From an uncultured Winogradskyella sp. (GTDB lineage: Bacteria > Bacteroidota > Bacteroidia > Flavobacteriales > Flavobacteriaceae): DNA of 42,355 nt. Made by a program: the position numbers and the translations under genes. The DNA lies in NCBI RefSeq assembly GCF_937958655.1, contig NZ_CALGNH010000020.1, positions 1-42,355 on the forward strand, read 5' to 3'. The notes beneath the pieces were generated by a model. That model was not told the origin of the DNA. It did not search any database and was given only the letters and a program-made list of their open reading frames with translations. The stretch's first letter is position 1. Every line of letters starts with the position of its first letter. This document shows positions 8,482 to 17,233 of the stretch, piece by piece.

Positions 8482-8501
8482 ATATTCTTTAACAAGGAAA
8501 A

Positions 8502-8687
8502 CTATTCTTTTTCTTTGCCTTCAGCAGGATCTTCTTTACTTGCGTCTTTAAATTCTTTAATTCCGCTTCCAAGCCCTTTCATTAACTCAGGGATCTTTTT
8601 CCCACCAAATAAAAGTAAAATTGCCACAATAATCAGCACCATTGACCCTGGGCCTGGCATACCTAAAAATATTGAACTTGAGATCAT
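8502..8687 (-). CDS. tatA: Sec-independent protein translocase subunit TatA
   Basis: A 61-residue TatA/TatE protein: a single N-terminal membrane helix ([15 protein letters not shown]), the hinge and amphipathic helix signature [20 protein letters not shown], and a short charged tail rich in Glu, Lys and Asp. TatA forms the variable-size pore that passes folded twin-arginine substrates across the inner membrane. It is a lone gene here; tatC is not in the window. It converges on the DUF4837 gene at a shared terminator and diverges from the M23 peptidase gene. Confidence 0.95.
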   Translation of the reverse strand: MISSSIFLGMPGPGSMVLIIVAILLLFGGKKIPELMKGLGSGIKEFKDASKEDPAEGKEKE

Positions 8688-8705
8688 AATTTCTTATTTA
8701 GACTA

Positions 8706-8713
8706 CAAAGTTA
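8706..8713 (-). promoter_or_regulatory. -7 element for tatA
   Basis: On the minus strand TAACTTTG matches TAnnTTTG, 18 bases before the tatA ATG. No -33 TTG at the expected distance. Confidence 0.45.
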
Positions 8714-8787
8714 GTAATTATAGTTTAATAATAACGCTGAAAAGCTAACTTTAGCACTTTAAGCTAAAGCTATTTCACAATTTTAAC

Positions 8788-8795
8788 TAATTTTG
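8788..8795 (+). promoter_or_regulatory. -7 element for the M23 peptidase gene
   Basis: TAATTTTG matches TAnnTTTG and ends 5 bases before the ATG at 8801, implying a leader of almost zero length. The region just upstream (8740-8775) contains GCTAACTTTAGC-type small inverted repeats. Confidence 0.4.
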
Positions 8796-8800
8796 TTTTA

Positions 8801-9670
8801 ATGGCAAAAAAAGACAAAAAAGATAAAAAGTTAGCAAAAAAACTATTGCATAAGTATCGTTTAGTCATTTTAAATGAAGATACTTTTGAAGAACGTTTTG
8901 CAATTAAGCTAACCAGACTTAATGTGTTTGTTTTAACCTCTGTTTCAGCAATTTTATTGGTGTTCTTAACCATTTTATTAATTGCCTTTACACCATTAAG
9001 AGAGTACATACCAGGCTATTCGTCTGCAAGACTCAAAAAAAGAGCCTCTACTTTAAACTACAAAACAGATTCTTTGGTTAAAGAATTGGAAATTAATAAA
9101 AAATACTATGCATCCATTAAAAAAGTATTAACAGGCGATGTAAAAACAGTAGAGTTTAACAGAGATTCTGTTATTGAGGCGGCCAAAAACGATGTAGATA
9201 TAAAACCAGTGAGTACCAATAGAGAAGATTCCTTATTGAGAGAAAAAATAGAAAAAGAGGACAAATACAACGTTTTTGATACCGCTCTTAAAGCCTCAAA
9301 CTATGTGCTTTTTCCTCCAGTAAACGGTACGTTATCAGCGCCATATAACATAGAAGAAAAACATTACGCAGTGGATATTGTTGTTGCTGCTAACACACCA
9401 GTAAAAGCTACTGCAGACGGCACAGTGATTTTTGCGGAGTGGACGGTTGAAACAGGTTATGTTGTTATTTTAGAGCATAACCAAGAGTTAATTTCTGTAT
9501 ATAAACACAATTCAACCATAACTAAGGAACAAGGGGACTTGGTAAAAGCAGGTGAGGTCATTGCTATGTCTGGTAATACCGGAGAGCTGAGTACTGGCCC
9601 ACATTTACATTTTGAATTATGGAGTAAGGGTTACCCTGTAAATCCTACTAATTTTATTGACTTTAGATAA
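8801..9670 (+). CDS. M23-family (LytM-type) peptidoglycan endopeptidase, membrane-anchored
   Basis: A 289-residue protein with a lysine-rich cytoplasmic start, one membrane helix at about residues 45-68 (VFVLTSVSAILLVFLTILLI), a coiled-coil linker, and a C-terminal M23 domain. Zinc-ligand motifs are present: HYAVD (about 187, the HxxxD motif) and HLHFE (about 267), with VYKHNS between them. M23 enzymes cut peptide crosslinks in murein, or act as regulators of other hydrolases when ligands are lost; here the ligands are kept. The stop overlaps the next ATG by one base (TAATG), which points to translational coupling with the GH3-family gene. Confidence 0.92.
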   Translation: MAKKDKKDKKLAKKLLHKYRLVILNEDTFEERFAIKLTRLNVFVLTSVSAILLVFLTILLIAFTPLREYIPGYSSARLKKRASTLNYKTDSLVKELEINKKYYASIKKVLTGDVKTVEFNRDSVIEAAKNDVDIKPVSTNREDSLLREKIEKEDKYNVFDTALKASNYVLFPPVNGTLSAPYNIEEKHYAVDIVVAANTPVKATADGTVIFAEWTVETGYVVILEHNQELISVYKHNSTITKEQGDLVKAGEVIAMSGNTGELSTGPHLHFELWSKGYPVNPTNFIDFR

Positions 9671-11172
9671 TGCCTTCATTAAAAGCATCACTTTCTAAAC
9701 CGTTTGCAAAATACGTTGCTAAACGTATACATAAATGGTCTTCTAAACCAGTCGAAACGCAACAAAAGGTGTTTGGTCATTTAATTTCAGAGGCTAAAAA
9801 CACAGCTTTTGGTAAAGATCACAACTTCAACACTATTTTCTCTTATAAAGATTTTAAACAATATGTCCCTGTAAGAGATTATGAAGAATTAAAACCCTAT
9901 GTGGAGCGTGTGGTTAAAGGCGAAGAAAATGTACTTTGGAAAGGTAAGCCCATCTATTTTGCCAAAACTTCTGGCACAACCTCAGGTGCTAAATATATTC
10001 CTATTACCAAAGACAGTATGCCAACGCATGTAGAAGCCGCTAGAAATGCCATTTTAATGTATATAAATGAAACTGGCAATTCAAAATTTGTAGATGGTAA
10101 AATGATTTTTTTACAAGGAAGCCCAATTCTCGAAGAAAAAAACGGCATAAAGCTTGGTAGATTATCTGGCATTGTGGCGCATTATGTTCCTAAATATCTT
10201 CAAAAGAACAGAATGCCAAGCCTAAAAACCAATTGCATAGAAGACTGGGAAACTAAGGTAGATGCTATCGTAGAGGAAACCGTCGATGAAAATATGACAA
10301 TCATATCTGGGATTCCATCTTGGGTACAGATGTATTTTGAAAAATTGATTGAAAAGCGCAATAAAAAGGTAGGTGAGATTTTTAAAAATTTCAATCTATT
10401 CATATTTGGAGGCGTTAATTATGAGCCTTATCGGTCTAAGTTTGAAAATATGATAGGCAGAAAAGTAGATAGTATTGAGCTTTACCCGGCTAGTGAAGGG
10501 TTTTTTGCGTTTCAGGATAAACAGCATGAAAAGGGAATGTTGCTGCAGTTGAATTCAGGCATATTTTATGAGTTTATTGAAGCAGAGCATTTTTTTGAAA
10601 ATAACCCAGAGCGCATCACTATAAAAGACGTTAAGATTGGAGTCAATTACGTTATGATTATTTCAACTACGGCTGGGCTGTGGGCTTATAATATTGGAGA
10701 TACCGTTCAGTTTACTTCATTAAAACCCTATCGTGTTATTGTAAGCGGAAGGATAAAACATTTTATTTCAGCATTTGGAGAACATGTTATTGGTAAGGAA
10801 GTTGAGCAAGCACTTAAGGAGGCTACCGAGAGTACAGATATTTCAGTGAATGAGTTTACAGTTGCTCCAAAAATTAATCCTGAAGAGGGTTTACCATATC
10901 ACGAGTGGTTTATAGAATTTGAAAACGAACCAACTGACGAGAAAGCATTTATTAATCGTTTAGAAAACTCCCTTAAAAAGCAGAACAGCTATTACTTAGA
11001 TTTAATTGAAGGAAAGGTACTTAGGCCATTGGTAGTTACTAAAATTAAGAAGGAAGGTTTTCAAAACTACATGAAATCTATTGGTAAGTTGGGTGGTCAA
11101 AACAAGATACCGCGTCTATCTAATGACAGAAAAATAGCAGATGAATTACACAAGTTACAAGTAATTAAATAA
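9670..11172 (+). CDS. GH3 auxin-responsive-promoter family adenylating enzyme
   Basis: A 500-residue member of the GH3 branch of the acyl-adenylating (ANL-like) superfamily. It carries the ATP/AMP-binding signature SGTTSGAKYIPIT at about residues 101-113, ASEGFFAFQ in the second motif position, and YNIGDTVQFTSLKPYRVIVSGR for motif 3, followed by the small C-terminal domain. Plant GH3 proteins conjugate amino acids to carboxylic acids; the role in Bacteroidota is not established. It is coupled to the M23 gene by a one-base overlap and precedes the DUF6909 gene, an order I recall from other flavobacterial capsule loci. I can only suggest acyl activation for an envelope modification. Confidence 0.88.
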   Translation: MPSLKASLSKPFAKYVAKRIHKWSSKPVETQQKVFGHLISEAKNTAFGKDHNFNTIFSYKDFKQYVPVRDYEELKPYVERVVKGEENVLWKGKPIYFAKTSGTTSGAKYIPITKDSMPTHVEAARNAILMYINETGNSKFVDGKMIFLQGSPILEEKNGIKLGRLSGIVAHYVPKYLQKNRMPSLKTNCIEDWETKVDAIVEETVDENMTIISGIPSWVQMYFEKLIEKRNKKVGEIFKNFNLFIFGGVNYEPYRSKFENMIGRKVDSIELYPASEGFFAFQDKQHEKGMLLQLNSGIFYEFIEAEHFFENNPERITIKDVKIGVNYVMIISTTAGLWAYNIGDTVQFTSLKPYRVIVSGRIKHFISAFGEHVIGKEVEQALKEATESTDISVNEFTVAPKINPEEGLPYHEWFIEFENEPTDEKAFINRLENSLKKQNSYYLDLIEGKVLRPLVVTKIKKEGFQNYMKSIGKLGGQNKIPRLSNDRKIADELHKLQVIK

Positions 11173-11175
11173 ATC

Positions 11176-11183
11176 TATATTTG
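11176..11183 (+). promoter_or_regulatory. -7 element before the DUF6909 gene
   Basis: TATATTTG matches TAnnTTTG in the 26-base gap, 15 bases before the ATG. It could supply a start for the polysaccharide transcript independent of the upstream M23-GH3 pair. No -33 TTG. Confidence 0.4.
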
Positions 11184-11198
11184 AAGACGCAATAGTTT

Positions 11199-12890
11199 AT
11201 GGATAAAGTCAATAAATCTCTAGGACGAACAAGAGCACAAGAAAGCTCTAGCGCCATTGAACGGATGTATATTACAATGCGTCATTTATTCAATCGTGGG
11301 TTTTACAAGCCTATGGGTGTTTCTGGAGAAACATTAAGAGAAGCGTTATTGTTACTCTGCCCAGAAATATACGGATCTGTAGGCGAAGAAAAAGCAGAAT
11401 TAGAAGGCTTACTTTATGTTATAGATCGTTTGCCACAGGGCATAGAAGAATGCAAATTTATAAACCTCACCAGTGACGAAGGTTATGGAGACTCTCATTT
11501 TAAACCTATAATACCTTCTAAAAGACGCCGTAATTGTTATCGTATCGATAGCGAACAGATGAATATTGAGATTACAAGAGGACGATCAGAAATTTACGAT
11601 ATTTTAACCCACCTCACTTTTTTATTTATTGAATCGCATAAAATAAGTAAACGTGTAATTGTAGACGAAGAAGGCACAACCATTAGAGATTGGCAGAAGT
11701 TAGAGGCAATAGTTAAAAACACCAAAAAACTTACGCAGAAAGAACGGGAAATAGCAATAACACATACGGCAACTATTTTAGGAAGAACATTTAAAGAATT
11801 ATCAGAAGTGTATTCTAAATTTGCAACAGTGGGCCAACCAGAGCGTTTATTAAATATAGTCTATTGGTTGGGTAAATTAGCAATAGAAGAAGTTGTAAAA
11901 GAACATAAAAGAACAATAACGTTTAGTCCTGTTTTACGAGAACGCTTAGGACACCACATACATGGAGAAATATGGGCAAATAATGTCAAAGCCGTTTTGT
12001 TTAAGCATGGACTGATAGAGCGACCAATACATATTATTAGCGCCAATATGCATAGTGTAATGAACTCTATTTTTGCCAAGGGTACACTAAAATCTAATAC
12101 TACAAAAAACAATAGTTTTGAAATTTATGAGACTTTGAGCAACCCTAAAAGTTCTAATCTTCGTAATAAAGTAGAAAAATTAGCGTTGCAGAATGGAATG
12201 ATTTTTATTAAAGATACGTCTGGTTCCAATATAGATGTTCAGATTTTTGATACTGATAAAATTGATTTTTCTAAAACAGATTTTAAATATAAAATAGATA
12301 AGGTAGAAGATAAGGCGGTTATTTGTGTTATGGATTATGCTTTTGGTGAACAAGCCTATGAAACCATGGACGAACTTTTAAAACCAATAAGCGTTGATCG
12401 AAAGAAAATACATTTAGATGTTAAGTCAATATCTATTATGGGTAAAGCAGGGATTTTAGAAGGTGGTAAGGGAGATGTAATGATACCATCTGCTCATATT
12501 TTTGAAGGAACAGCCGATAATTATCCATTTAAAAATGAACTAAGTAAAAACGATTTATTAGATTGCGGAGTTGATGTTTACGAAGGCACTATGATTACTG
12601 TATTAGGAACATCGCTTCAAAATAAAGAGATTTTAAAGTTTTTTAAAAATTCTACATGGAATGTCATAGGCCTCGAGATGGAAGGCGCACATTATCAGAA
12701 AGCCATCCAAGCGGCATCTAAGGTTAGAGGAAGTATAAACGAAGATGTAAAAGTAAGATATGCTTATTATGCGAGTGACAATCCCTTAGAAACAGGAAGT
12801 ACTTTAGCTTCGGGTGGATTAGGAACTTCTGGTGTAAGACCAACGTATGCAATAACAAAAAAGATTTTAGAACAACTATTTAATGCCTAA
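11199..12890 (+). CDS. DUF6909 family protein with nucleoside-phosphorylase-like C-terminus
   Basis: A 563-residue protein of a Bacteroidota family I recall as DUF6909. The strongly conserved start (ERMYITMRHLFNRGFYKPMG, then the INLTSDEGYGDSHFKPII segment) has no function I recognise. The C-terminal third resembles purine-nucleoside-phosphorylase folds: GKAGILEGGKGDVMIPSAH, a VYEGTMITVLGTS strand, and GLEMEGAHYQ, which looks like the xMExxA substrate motif of that superfamily. An AMP-nucleosidase or phosphorylase-like activity, or a domain that only binds a nucleotide, is possible but unproven. It follows the GH3 gene by 26 bases and overlaps the Wzz-like gene, so it may share a transcript with the capsule genes. 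Confidence 0.72.
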   Translation: MDKVNKSLGRTRAQESSSAIERMYITMRHLFNRGFYKPMGVSGETLREALLLLCPEIYGSVGEEKAELEGLLYVIDRLPQGIEECKFINLTSDEGYGDSHFKPIIPSKRRRNCYRIDSEQMNIEITRGRSEIYDILTHLTFLFIESHKISKRVIVDEEGTTIRDWQKLEAIVKNTKKLTQKEREIAITHTATILGRTFKELSEVYSKFATVGQPERLLNIVYWLGKLAIEEVVKEHKRTITFSPVLRERLGHHIHGEIWANNVKAVLFKHGLIERPIHIISANMHSVMNSIFAKGTLKSNTTKNNSFEIYETLSNPKSSNLRNKVEKLALQNGMIFIKDTSGSNIDVQIFDTDKIDFSKTDFKYKIDKVEDKAVICVMDYAFGEQAYETMDELLKPISVDRKKIHLDVKSISIMGKAGILEGGKGDVMIPSAHIFEGTADNYPFKNELSKNDLLDCGVDVYEGTMITVLGTSLQNKEILKFFKNSTWNVIGLEMEGAHYQKAIQAASKVRGSINEDVKVRYAYYASDNPLETGSTLASGGLGTSGVRPTYAITKKILEQLFNA

Positions 12891-13953
12891 AAAAATGAGT
12901 GAAAAATTACCACAAGACACACAAAATGAAGAAGTTGATTTAGGACAACTATTTAACGCTATAGGTAAATTATTTAAAAGTTTATTCAATTTTATTGGAA
13001 ACATCTTCAAAGGATTATTTTCGGTTATAATTTATGCTATTAAGCCTTTTGTTGTGCATTTTAAGATAATTGCCCCTATTGTAGTTATTGCAGCGATTTT
13101 GGGCTATTTGTACGATAAAAAATTTAAAGATCCGGTTTATTATTCTAAAATGGTTGTTAAACCGCATTTTGATTCAAAATATAAACTATCCAGTAATATT
13201 AATTATTTTAACGAACTTATTGGTTTTCAAAAGTTAACAGAATTATCAGAGGTTTTTGAGATAGACACTTTAAGGGCTAAAGAGTTAAAAGGTTTTGAAT
13301 TAGAAATGGGACCTGAGACGCAGAATGATCTTTTTTTAGAGTATGATGAATATGTAAAGAGTGTTGACACTTCTGTAGTAGATGAGCTAAATTATATTGA
13401 TTTTGTAAATAATAGAGAAGTTTTATCCGCTAATATTTTTACAGTTACTGCAAGATCAAGTAGTGACGATATCTTTGTCAATTTAGAACAAGGATTTAAA
13501 AAAACGTTTGAAAATGAGTTTTCTAAGCGTCAAAAAATAAAAAGAGATGCGGTTGCTGACATTGAGCGACAAGCGCTATTAACGCAATTAGCGCGTTTAG
13601 ATAGTATTCAAAAAACATATTTAACCGTATTAAAAAACGAATCTGAGAAAAGTAAACTTGCTTTAAATCTTGAAGGTGCAATACCTCTTCAAGAATCTAA
13701 ATCAAACACTAAGGAATATGATTTATTTAAAGAAGAACAACGCATAAGAAGTATGCTAAGTGAAATAGAGACTGAAGTTGCTGAAGAAAACACCTACTTT
13801 GATGTATTATCAGGATTTGATAACGTTGGCCGTAAAGATAATAGTCTAAAACGGCGTTATTCTATACTCTTGCCGTTATTACTATTGGGCATTGTATTTT
13901 TAACCTTTTTAAGTATTAAAGCTTTTAATTTTATTAAAAACTATGAGGGATAG
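12883..13953 (+). CDS. Wzz-like chain-length determinant / polysaccharide co-polymerase
   Basis: A 356-residue inner-membrane protein with a cytoplasmic amphipathic N-terminus (repeated LFxxIGxxFKxLF pattern), a first membrane helix at about 61-80, a mostly helical periplasmic region with coiled coil near residues 225-305, and a second helix at about 328-348. This two-helix layout is that of Wzz/PCP proteins that set polysaccharide chain length. No cytoplasmic tyrosine-kinase domain follows, so it is PCP-1-like in form. Two starts are possible: ATG 12883, overlapping the previous stop, or ATG 12895, which leaves a 4-base gap. The stop overlaps the rfbB start. No wza or wzc partner lies in the window. 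Confidence 0.8.
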   Translation: MPKKMSEKLPQDTQNEEVDLGQLFNAIGKLFKSLFNFIGNIFKGLFSVIIYAIKPFVVHFKIIAPIVVIAAILGYLYDKKFKDPVYYSKMVVKPHFDSKYKLSSNINYFNELIGFQKLTELSEVFEIDTLRAKELKGFELEMGPETQNDLFLEYDEYVKSVDTSVVDELNYIDFVNNREVLSANIFTVTARSSSDDIFVNLEQGFKKTFENEFSKRQKIKRDAVADIERQALLTQLARLDSIQKTYLTVLKNESEKSKLALNLEGAIPLQESKSNTKEYDLFKEEQRIRSMLSEIETEVAEENTYFDVLSGFDNVGRKDNSLKRRYSILLPLLLLGIVFLTFLSIKAFNFIKNYEG

Positions 13954-14965
13954 ACTAAAAATACTGGTAACAGGCGGTGCTGGTTTTATTGGTTCTAATT
14001 TTATTCATCATATTCTAGACAACTCTAATAATTTGTCAATTGTAAACCTTGATAAGCTTACATATGCTGCTGACCTTTCAAACTTAGAAAGTTTAGTTAC
14101 TAACAATAATTATACATTTATTAAAGGAGATATTTGTGATTCTGAATTAATGGATTCGCTTTTTAAAGACTATAATTTTACAGGTGTCATACATTTTGCT
14201 GCTGAATCCCATGTAGATAATTCTATTAAAAATCCAGACGCATTTATAAATACCAATATTCATGGTACATTTAATTTAATAAATACAGCAAAAAATTATT
14301 GGATGGACGCACCCTTTACTTTTAAAAAAGGATGTGAAAATAACAGGTTTCATCATATATCTACAGATGAGGTCTATGGCACGCTAGGTCAAACGGGTTT
14401 ATTTACAGAGCAAACACCGTATGCGCCTAATAGCCCATACAGTGCATCAAAGGCGTCTTCAGACTTTATTGTTAGAAGCTATTTCCATACCTATGGGATG
14501 AATGTTGTAACCACAAATTGCAGTAATAATTATGGTCCAAAACAGCATAAGGAAAAATTAATACCTACCATTATAAGAAAAGCCTTAAGCAATGAGGATA
14601 TTCCAATTTATGGAGATGGTAAAAATATAAGAGACTGGTTGTATGTTAAAGACCATTGCAAAGCAATTGATTTGGTTTTTAAAAAAGGAACAGCAGGAGA
14701 AACCTATAACGTAGGTGGTAAAAACGAAAGAAATAATTTATATATCGCCGATAAAATTTGTGCTATTTTAGATAATATGGCGCCAAAAAGTAAATCTTAC
14801 AAAGCACAAATTACCTTTGTTAGTGATAGGCCAGGTCACGATTTTAGGTATGCAATTGATGCTTCAAAAATTGAAACTCAGCTAGGTTGGCGTGCAGATG
14901 AAAATTTTGAAACAGGCATTATAAAAACCGTTAACTGGTACTTAAAGAAACTTCAAAAGAAATGA
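13943..14965 (+). CDS. rfbB: dTDP-glucose 4,6-dehydratase
   Basis: A 340-residue extended SDR. The NAD-binding motif [10 protein letters not shown] is at residues 11-20; STDEVYG contains the catalytic Thr-Asp-Glu set, and YSASKA holds the Tyr-xxx-Lys pair. It converts dTDP-glucose to dTDP-4-keto-6-deoxyglucose, the second step of dTDP-L-rhamnose synthesis. The start overlaps the Wzz-like gene by 11 bases and its stop overlaps rfbA by 4 bases, so the block is probably one operon. Gene order here is B-A-C-D. Also known as rmlB. Confidence 0.97.
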   Translation: MRDRLKILVTGGAGFIGSNFIHHILDNSNNLSIVNLDKLTYAADLSNLESLVTNNNYTFIKGDICDSELMDSLFKDYNFTGVIHFAAESHVDNSIKNPDAFINTNIHGTFNLINTAKNYWMDAPFTFKKGCENNRFHHISTDEVYGTLGQTGLFTEQTPYAPNSPYSASKASSDFIVRSYFHTYGMNVVTTNCSNNYGPKQHKEKLIPTIIRKALSNEDIPIYGDGKNIRDWLYVKDHCKAIDLVFKKGTAGETYNVGGKNERNNLYIADKICAILDNMAPKSKSYKAQITFVSDRPGHDFRYAIDASKIETQLGWRADENFETGIIKTVNWYLKKLQKK

Positions 14966-15825
14966 AAGGAATAGTATTAGCTGGTGGATCTGGCACGCGT
15001 TTACACCCCTTAACGTTAGCAATAAGCAAACAGCTTATGCCAATTTATGATAAACCAATGATATACTACCCTATATCTACATTAATCTGGTCTGGTATAA
15101 GAGAAATACTCATTATTTCCACACCTTCGGACTTACCTTTATTTAAAAAATTACTTGGAGATGGTAAAAAGTATGGTTGCGACTTTCAATACGCAACCCA
15201 AGACAAACCTAATGGTTTGGCAGAAGCATTTATAATTGGCGAAGAATTTATTGGTAATGATAAAGTTGCTTTAATCTTAGGTGATAATATTTTTTATGGT
15301 ACAGGTCTGTCAACGTTACTTCAGCAGAATAATAACCCAGACGGAGGGATAATTTATGCCTACCATGTGTTAGACCCAGAACGCTATGGCGTAGTAGAAT
15401 TTAACCAAGAAGGAACAGCGATTTCAATAGAAGAAAAACCGCTTAAACCAAAATCAAATTATGCGGTTCCAGGAATTTATTTTTATGACAACTCGGTTAT
15501 TGATATTGCAAAAAATATCGTACCAAGTAAGCGTGGTGAATTAGAAATTACTGACGTTAATAAAGCCTATTTAAAACAAGGAAAATTAAGTGTTTCCATT
15601 TTAGATAAGGGAACAGCATGGTTAGATACTGGGACGTTTCAATCGCTTATGCAAGCCTCCCAATTTGTACAAGTTATAGAGGAAAGGCAAGGCTTAAAAA
15701 TTGGAGCTATAGAAGAAGCAGCCTACAAAATGGGTTATATTAACAAGGTGCAATTTCAGAATGTTATTCAACCATTAACTAAAAGTGGTTATGGTAAACA
15801 CTTATTGAGTTTATTACAAGAGTAA
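14962..15825 (+). CDS. rfbA: Glucose-1-phosphate thymidylyltransferase
   Basis: A 287-residue nucleotidyltransferase with the signature [16 protein letters not shown] at the N-terminus, [21 protein letters not shown], and [20 protein letters not shown]. It makes dTDP-glucose from dTTP and glucose-1-phosphate and is the usual feedback-controlled entry enzyme of the rhamnose pathway. Length is normal. It starts with an ATGA overlap with rfbB and is 1 base from rfbC. Confidence 0.97.
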   Translation: MKGIVLAGGSGTRLHPLTLAISKQLMPIYDKPMIYYPISTLIWSGIREILIISTPSDLPLFKKLLGDGKKYGCDFQYATQDKPNGLAEAFIIGEEFIGNDKVALILGDNIFYGTGLSTLLQQNNNPDGGIIYAYHVLDPERYGVVEFNQEGTAISIEEKPLKPKSNYAVPGIYFYDNSVIDIAKNIVPSKRGELEITDVNKAYLKQGKLSVSILDKGTAWLDTGTFQSLMQASQFVQVIEERQGLKIGAIEEAAYKMGYINKVQFQNVIQPLTKSGYGKHLLSLLQE

Positions 15826-15826
15826 T

Positions 15827-16372
15827 ATGGAATTTAAAGAAACAGATCTTAAGGGCTGCTATATATTACAACCAAAAATTTTTAACGATAAGAGAGGATA
15901 TTTCGTTGAAAATTACAATAAAAAAACGTTTTTTAAAGCGACAGGATTAGACATCAATTTTGTACAAGACAATGAGTCGCGTTCGCAAAAAGGGGTTTTA
16001 CGAGGTCTGCATTATCAGTTAGGTGAACATGCCCAAGCTAAATTAATTAGAGTCTCAAAAGGTAAGGTGCTCGATGTGGTTGTAGATTTAAGAAAAAACT
16101 CACAAACCTTTGGCCATAAGTTTTCAATAGTGTTATCAGCAAAAAACAAAACGCAATTATTTATACCAAGAGGATTTGCTCATGGGTTTTTAGTATTAGA
16201 GGACAACACCACTTTTAATTACAAATGCGATAATTATTACAATAAAGACGCAGAGGCAGGGATTATTTATAATGACAAAGATTTAAATATAGATTGGCAA
16301 CTAACCTCAAACAATTTGATTATATCAGAAAAAGATTTGGTGTTGCCAGAATTTAAAAACGCCAAATTATGA
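15827..16372 (+). CDS. rfbC: dTDP-4-dehydrorhamnose 3,5-epimerase
   Basis: A 181-residue cupin-fold epimerase. VLRGLHYQLG carries the catalytic His, and FIPRGFAHGFLVLED followed by FNYKCDNYYNKDAEAGI carries the catalytic Tyr region and the substrate-binding loop. It epimerises C3 and C5 of dTDP-4-keto-6-deoxyglucose. Normal length; it overlaps rfbD by 4 bases. Confidence 0.97.
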   Translation: MEFKETDLKGCYILQPKIFNDKRGYFVENYNKKTFFKATGLDINFVQDNESRSQKGVLRGLHYQLGEHAQAKLIRVSKGKVLDVVVDLRKNSQTFGHKFSIVLSAKNKTQLFIPRGFAHGFLVLEDNTTFNYKCDNYYNKDAEAGIIYNDKDLNIDWQLTSNNLIISEKDLVLPEFKNAKL

Positions 16373-17232
16373 AAAAAGTTGTAGTACTAGGCGCCAATGG
16401 GCAATTAGGACAAACACTTCTGGATATTGTAAAGAATGAGCGGTACCAGTTCTTTTTTTTTTCAAAAGAAGATATAGATATAACTAATAAAGAAAGCTTA
16501 GACGTTTTATTTAAAAAATCAGATTTTGAATATTGTATCAACTGTTCTGCATATACTAATGTAGAGGCTGCAGAAACGGATATTGAACAAGCTTTTTTGG
16601 TCAATGCTAAAGGAGTAAAGCATATTGCTGAAGTTTGTAATTTGAGTAACGTAAAGCTTATTCATATTTCTACTGATTATGTCTTTGATGGAGAAAAAAA
16701 ATCACCATATAAAACGGATGACGAAACCAACCCATTAAATCAATACGGGAAATCTAAACTTAAAGGAGAACTGTATATTCAAAGTATATTAAAAGAGCAC
16801 TTTATCATTAGAACATCTTGGTTATATTCTATTTATGGAAAAAATTTTCTTAAGACTATAATCAATAAAGTTGATGAAAATAAGGAGTTAAAAATTACAA
16901 CAGAAGAAGTTGGCACACCGACTAGTTGTATTGATTTATCTAATTTTATTATCCATTTAATTACTAAACAAAACACTTCATACGGAATTTATAACCTTTC
17001 GGCTAAAGGGCAAACCACGTGGTATGGATTTGCCCGAGAAATTACGTATCATTACAGCCCAAAAAAAATGAACCTTATCCAACCAGCGGATCATTTTAAG
17101 ACAGTTGCCAAAAGACCTAAATACACTGTATTAGATATGACTAAAACAAGTGAATTTTATGATGAGATAAAAAACTGGGAGGCGAGTGTTAAAGACATTG
17201 TAGACCAACTAACTTTAGAAAATAATCAATAA
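16369..17232 (+). CDS. rfbD: dTDP-4-dehydrorhamnose reductase
   Basis: A 287-residue SDR. The NAD(P)-binding motif is GANGQLGQTL near the N-terminus; HISTDYVFDG and the YGKSKLKGE Tyr-xxx-Lys motif are present. It carries out the last reduction to dTDP-L-rhamnose. It contains a run of eight T at about 16453-16460 in the coding sequence, in frame in this assembly. It completes the rfbBACD block and is 1 base from cysQ, which ties the rhamnose genes and the sulfate-activation genes into one transcript. Confidence 0.96.
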   Translation: MKKVVVLGANGQLGQTLLDIVKNERYQFFFFSKEDIDITNKESLDVLFKKSDFEYCINCSAYTNVEAAETDIEQAFLVNAKGVKHIAEVCNLSNVKLIHISTDYVFDGEKKSPYKTDDETNPLNQYGKSKLKGELYIQSILKEHFIIRTSWLYSIYGKNFLKTIINKVDENKELKITTEEVGTPTSCIDLSNFIIHLITKQNTSYGIYNLSAKGQTTWYGFAREITYHYSPKKMNLIQPADHFKTVAKRPKYTVLDMTKTSEFYDEIKNWEASVKDIVDQLTLENNQ

Positions 17233-17233
17233 A

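Noticed and set aside
8470..8748. 92-residue plus-strand frame over the tatA region
   Set aside because: It starts in the terminator and is antisense to a clear tatA gene; it has no family features.
11861..12112. 83-residue minus-strand frame inside the DUF6909 gene
   Set aside because: It is a shadow of a long, family-typical coding frame on the other strand.
17015..17022. CCACGTGG core, as in the parS-like site
   Set aside because: Only the central 8 bases match; the flanks do not form the parS half-sites, and it lies inside rfbD coding sequence.
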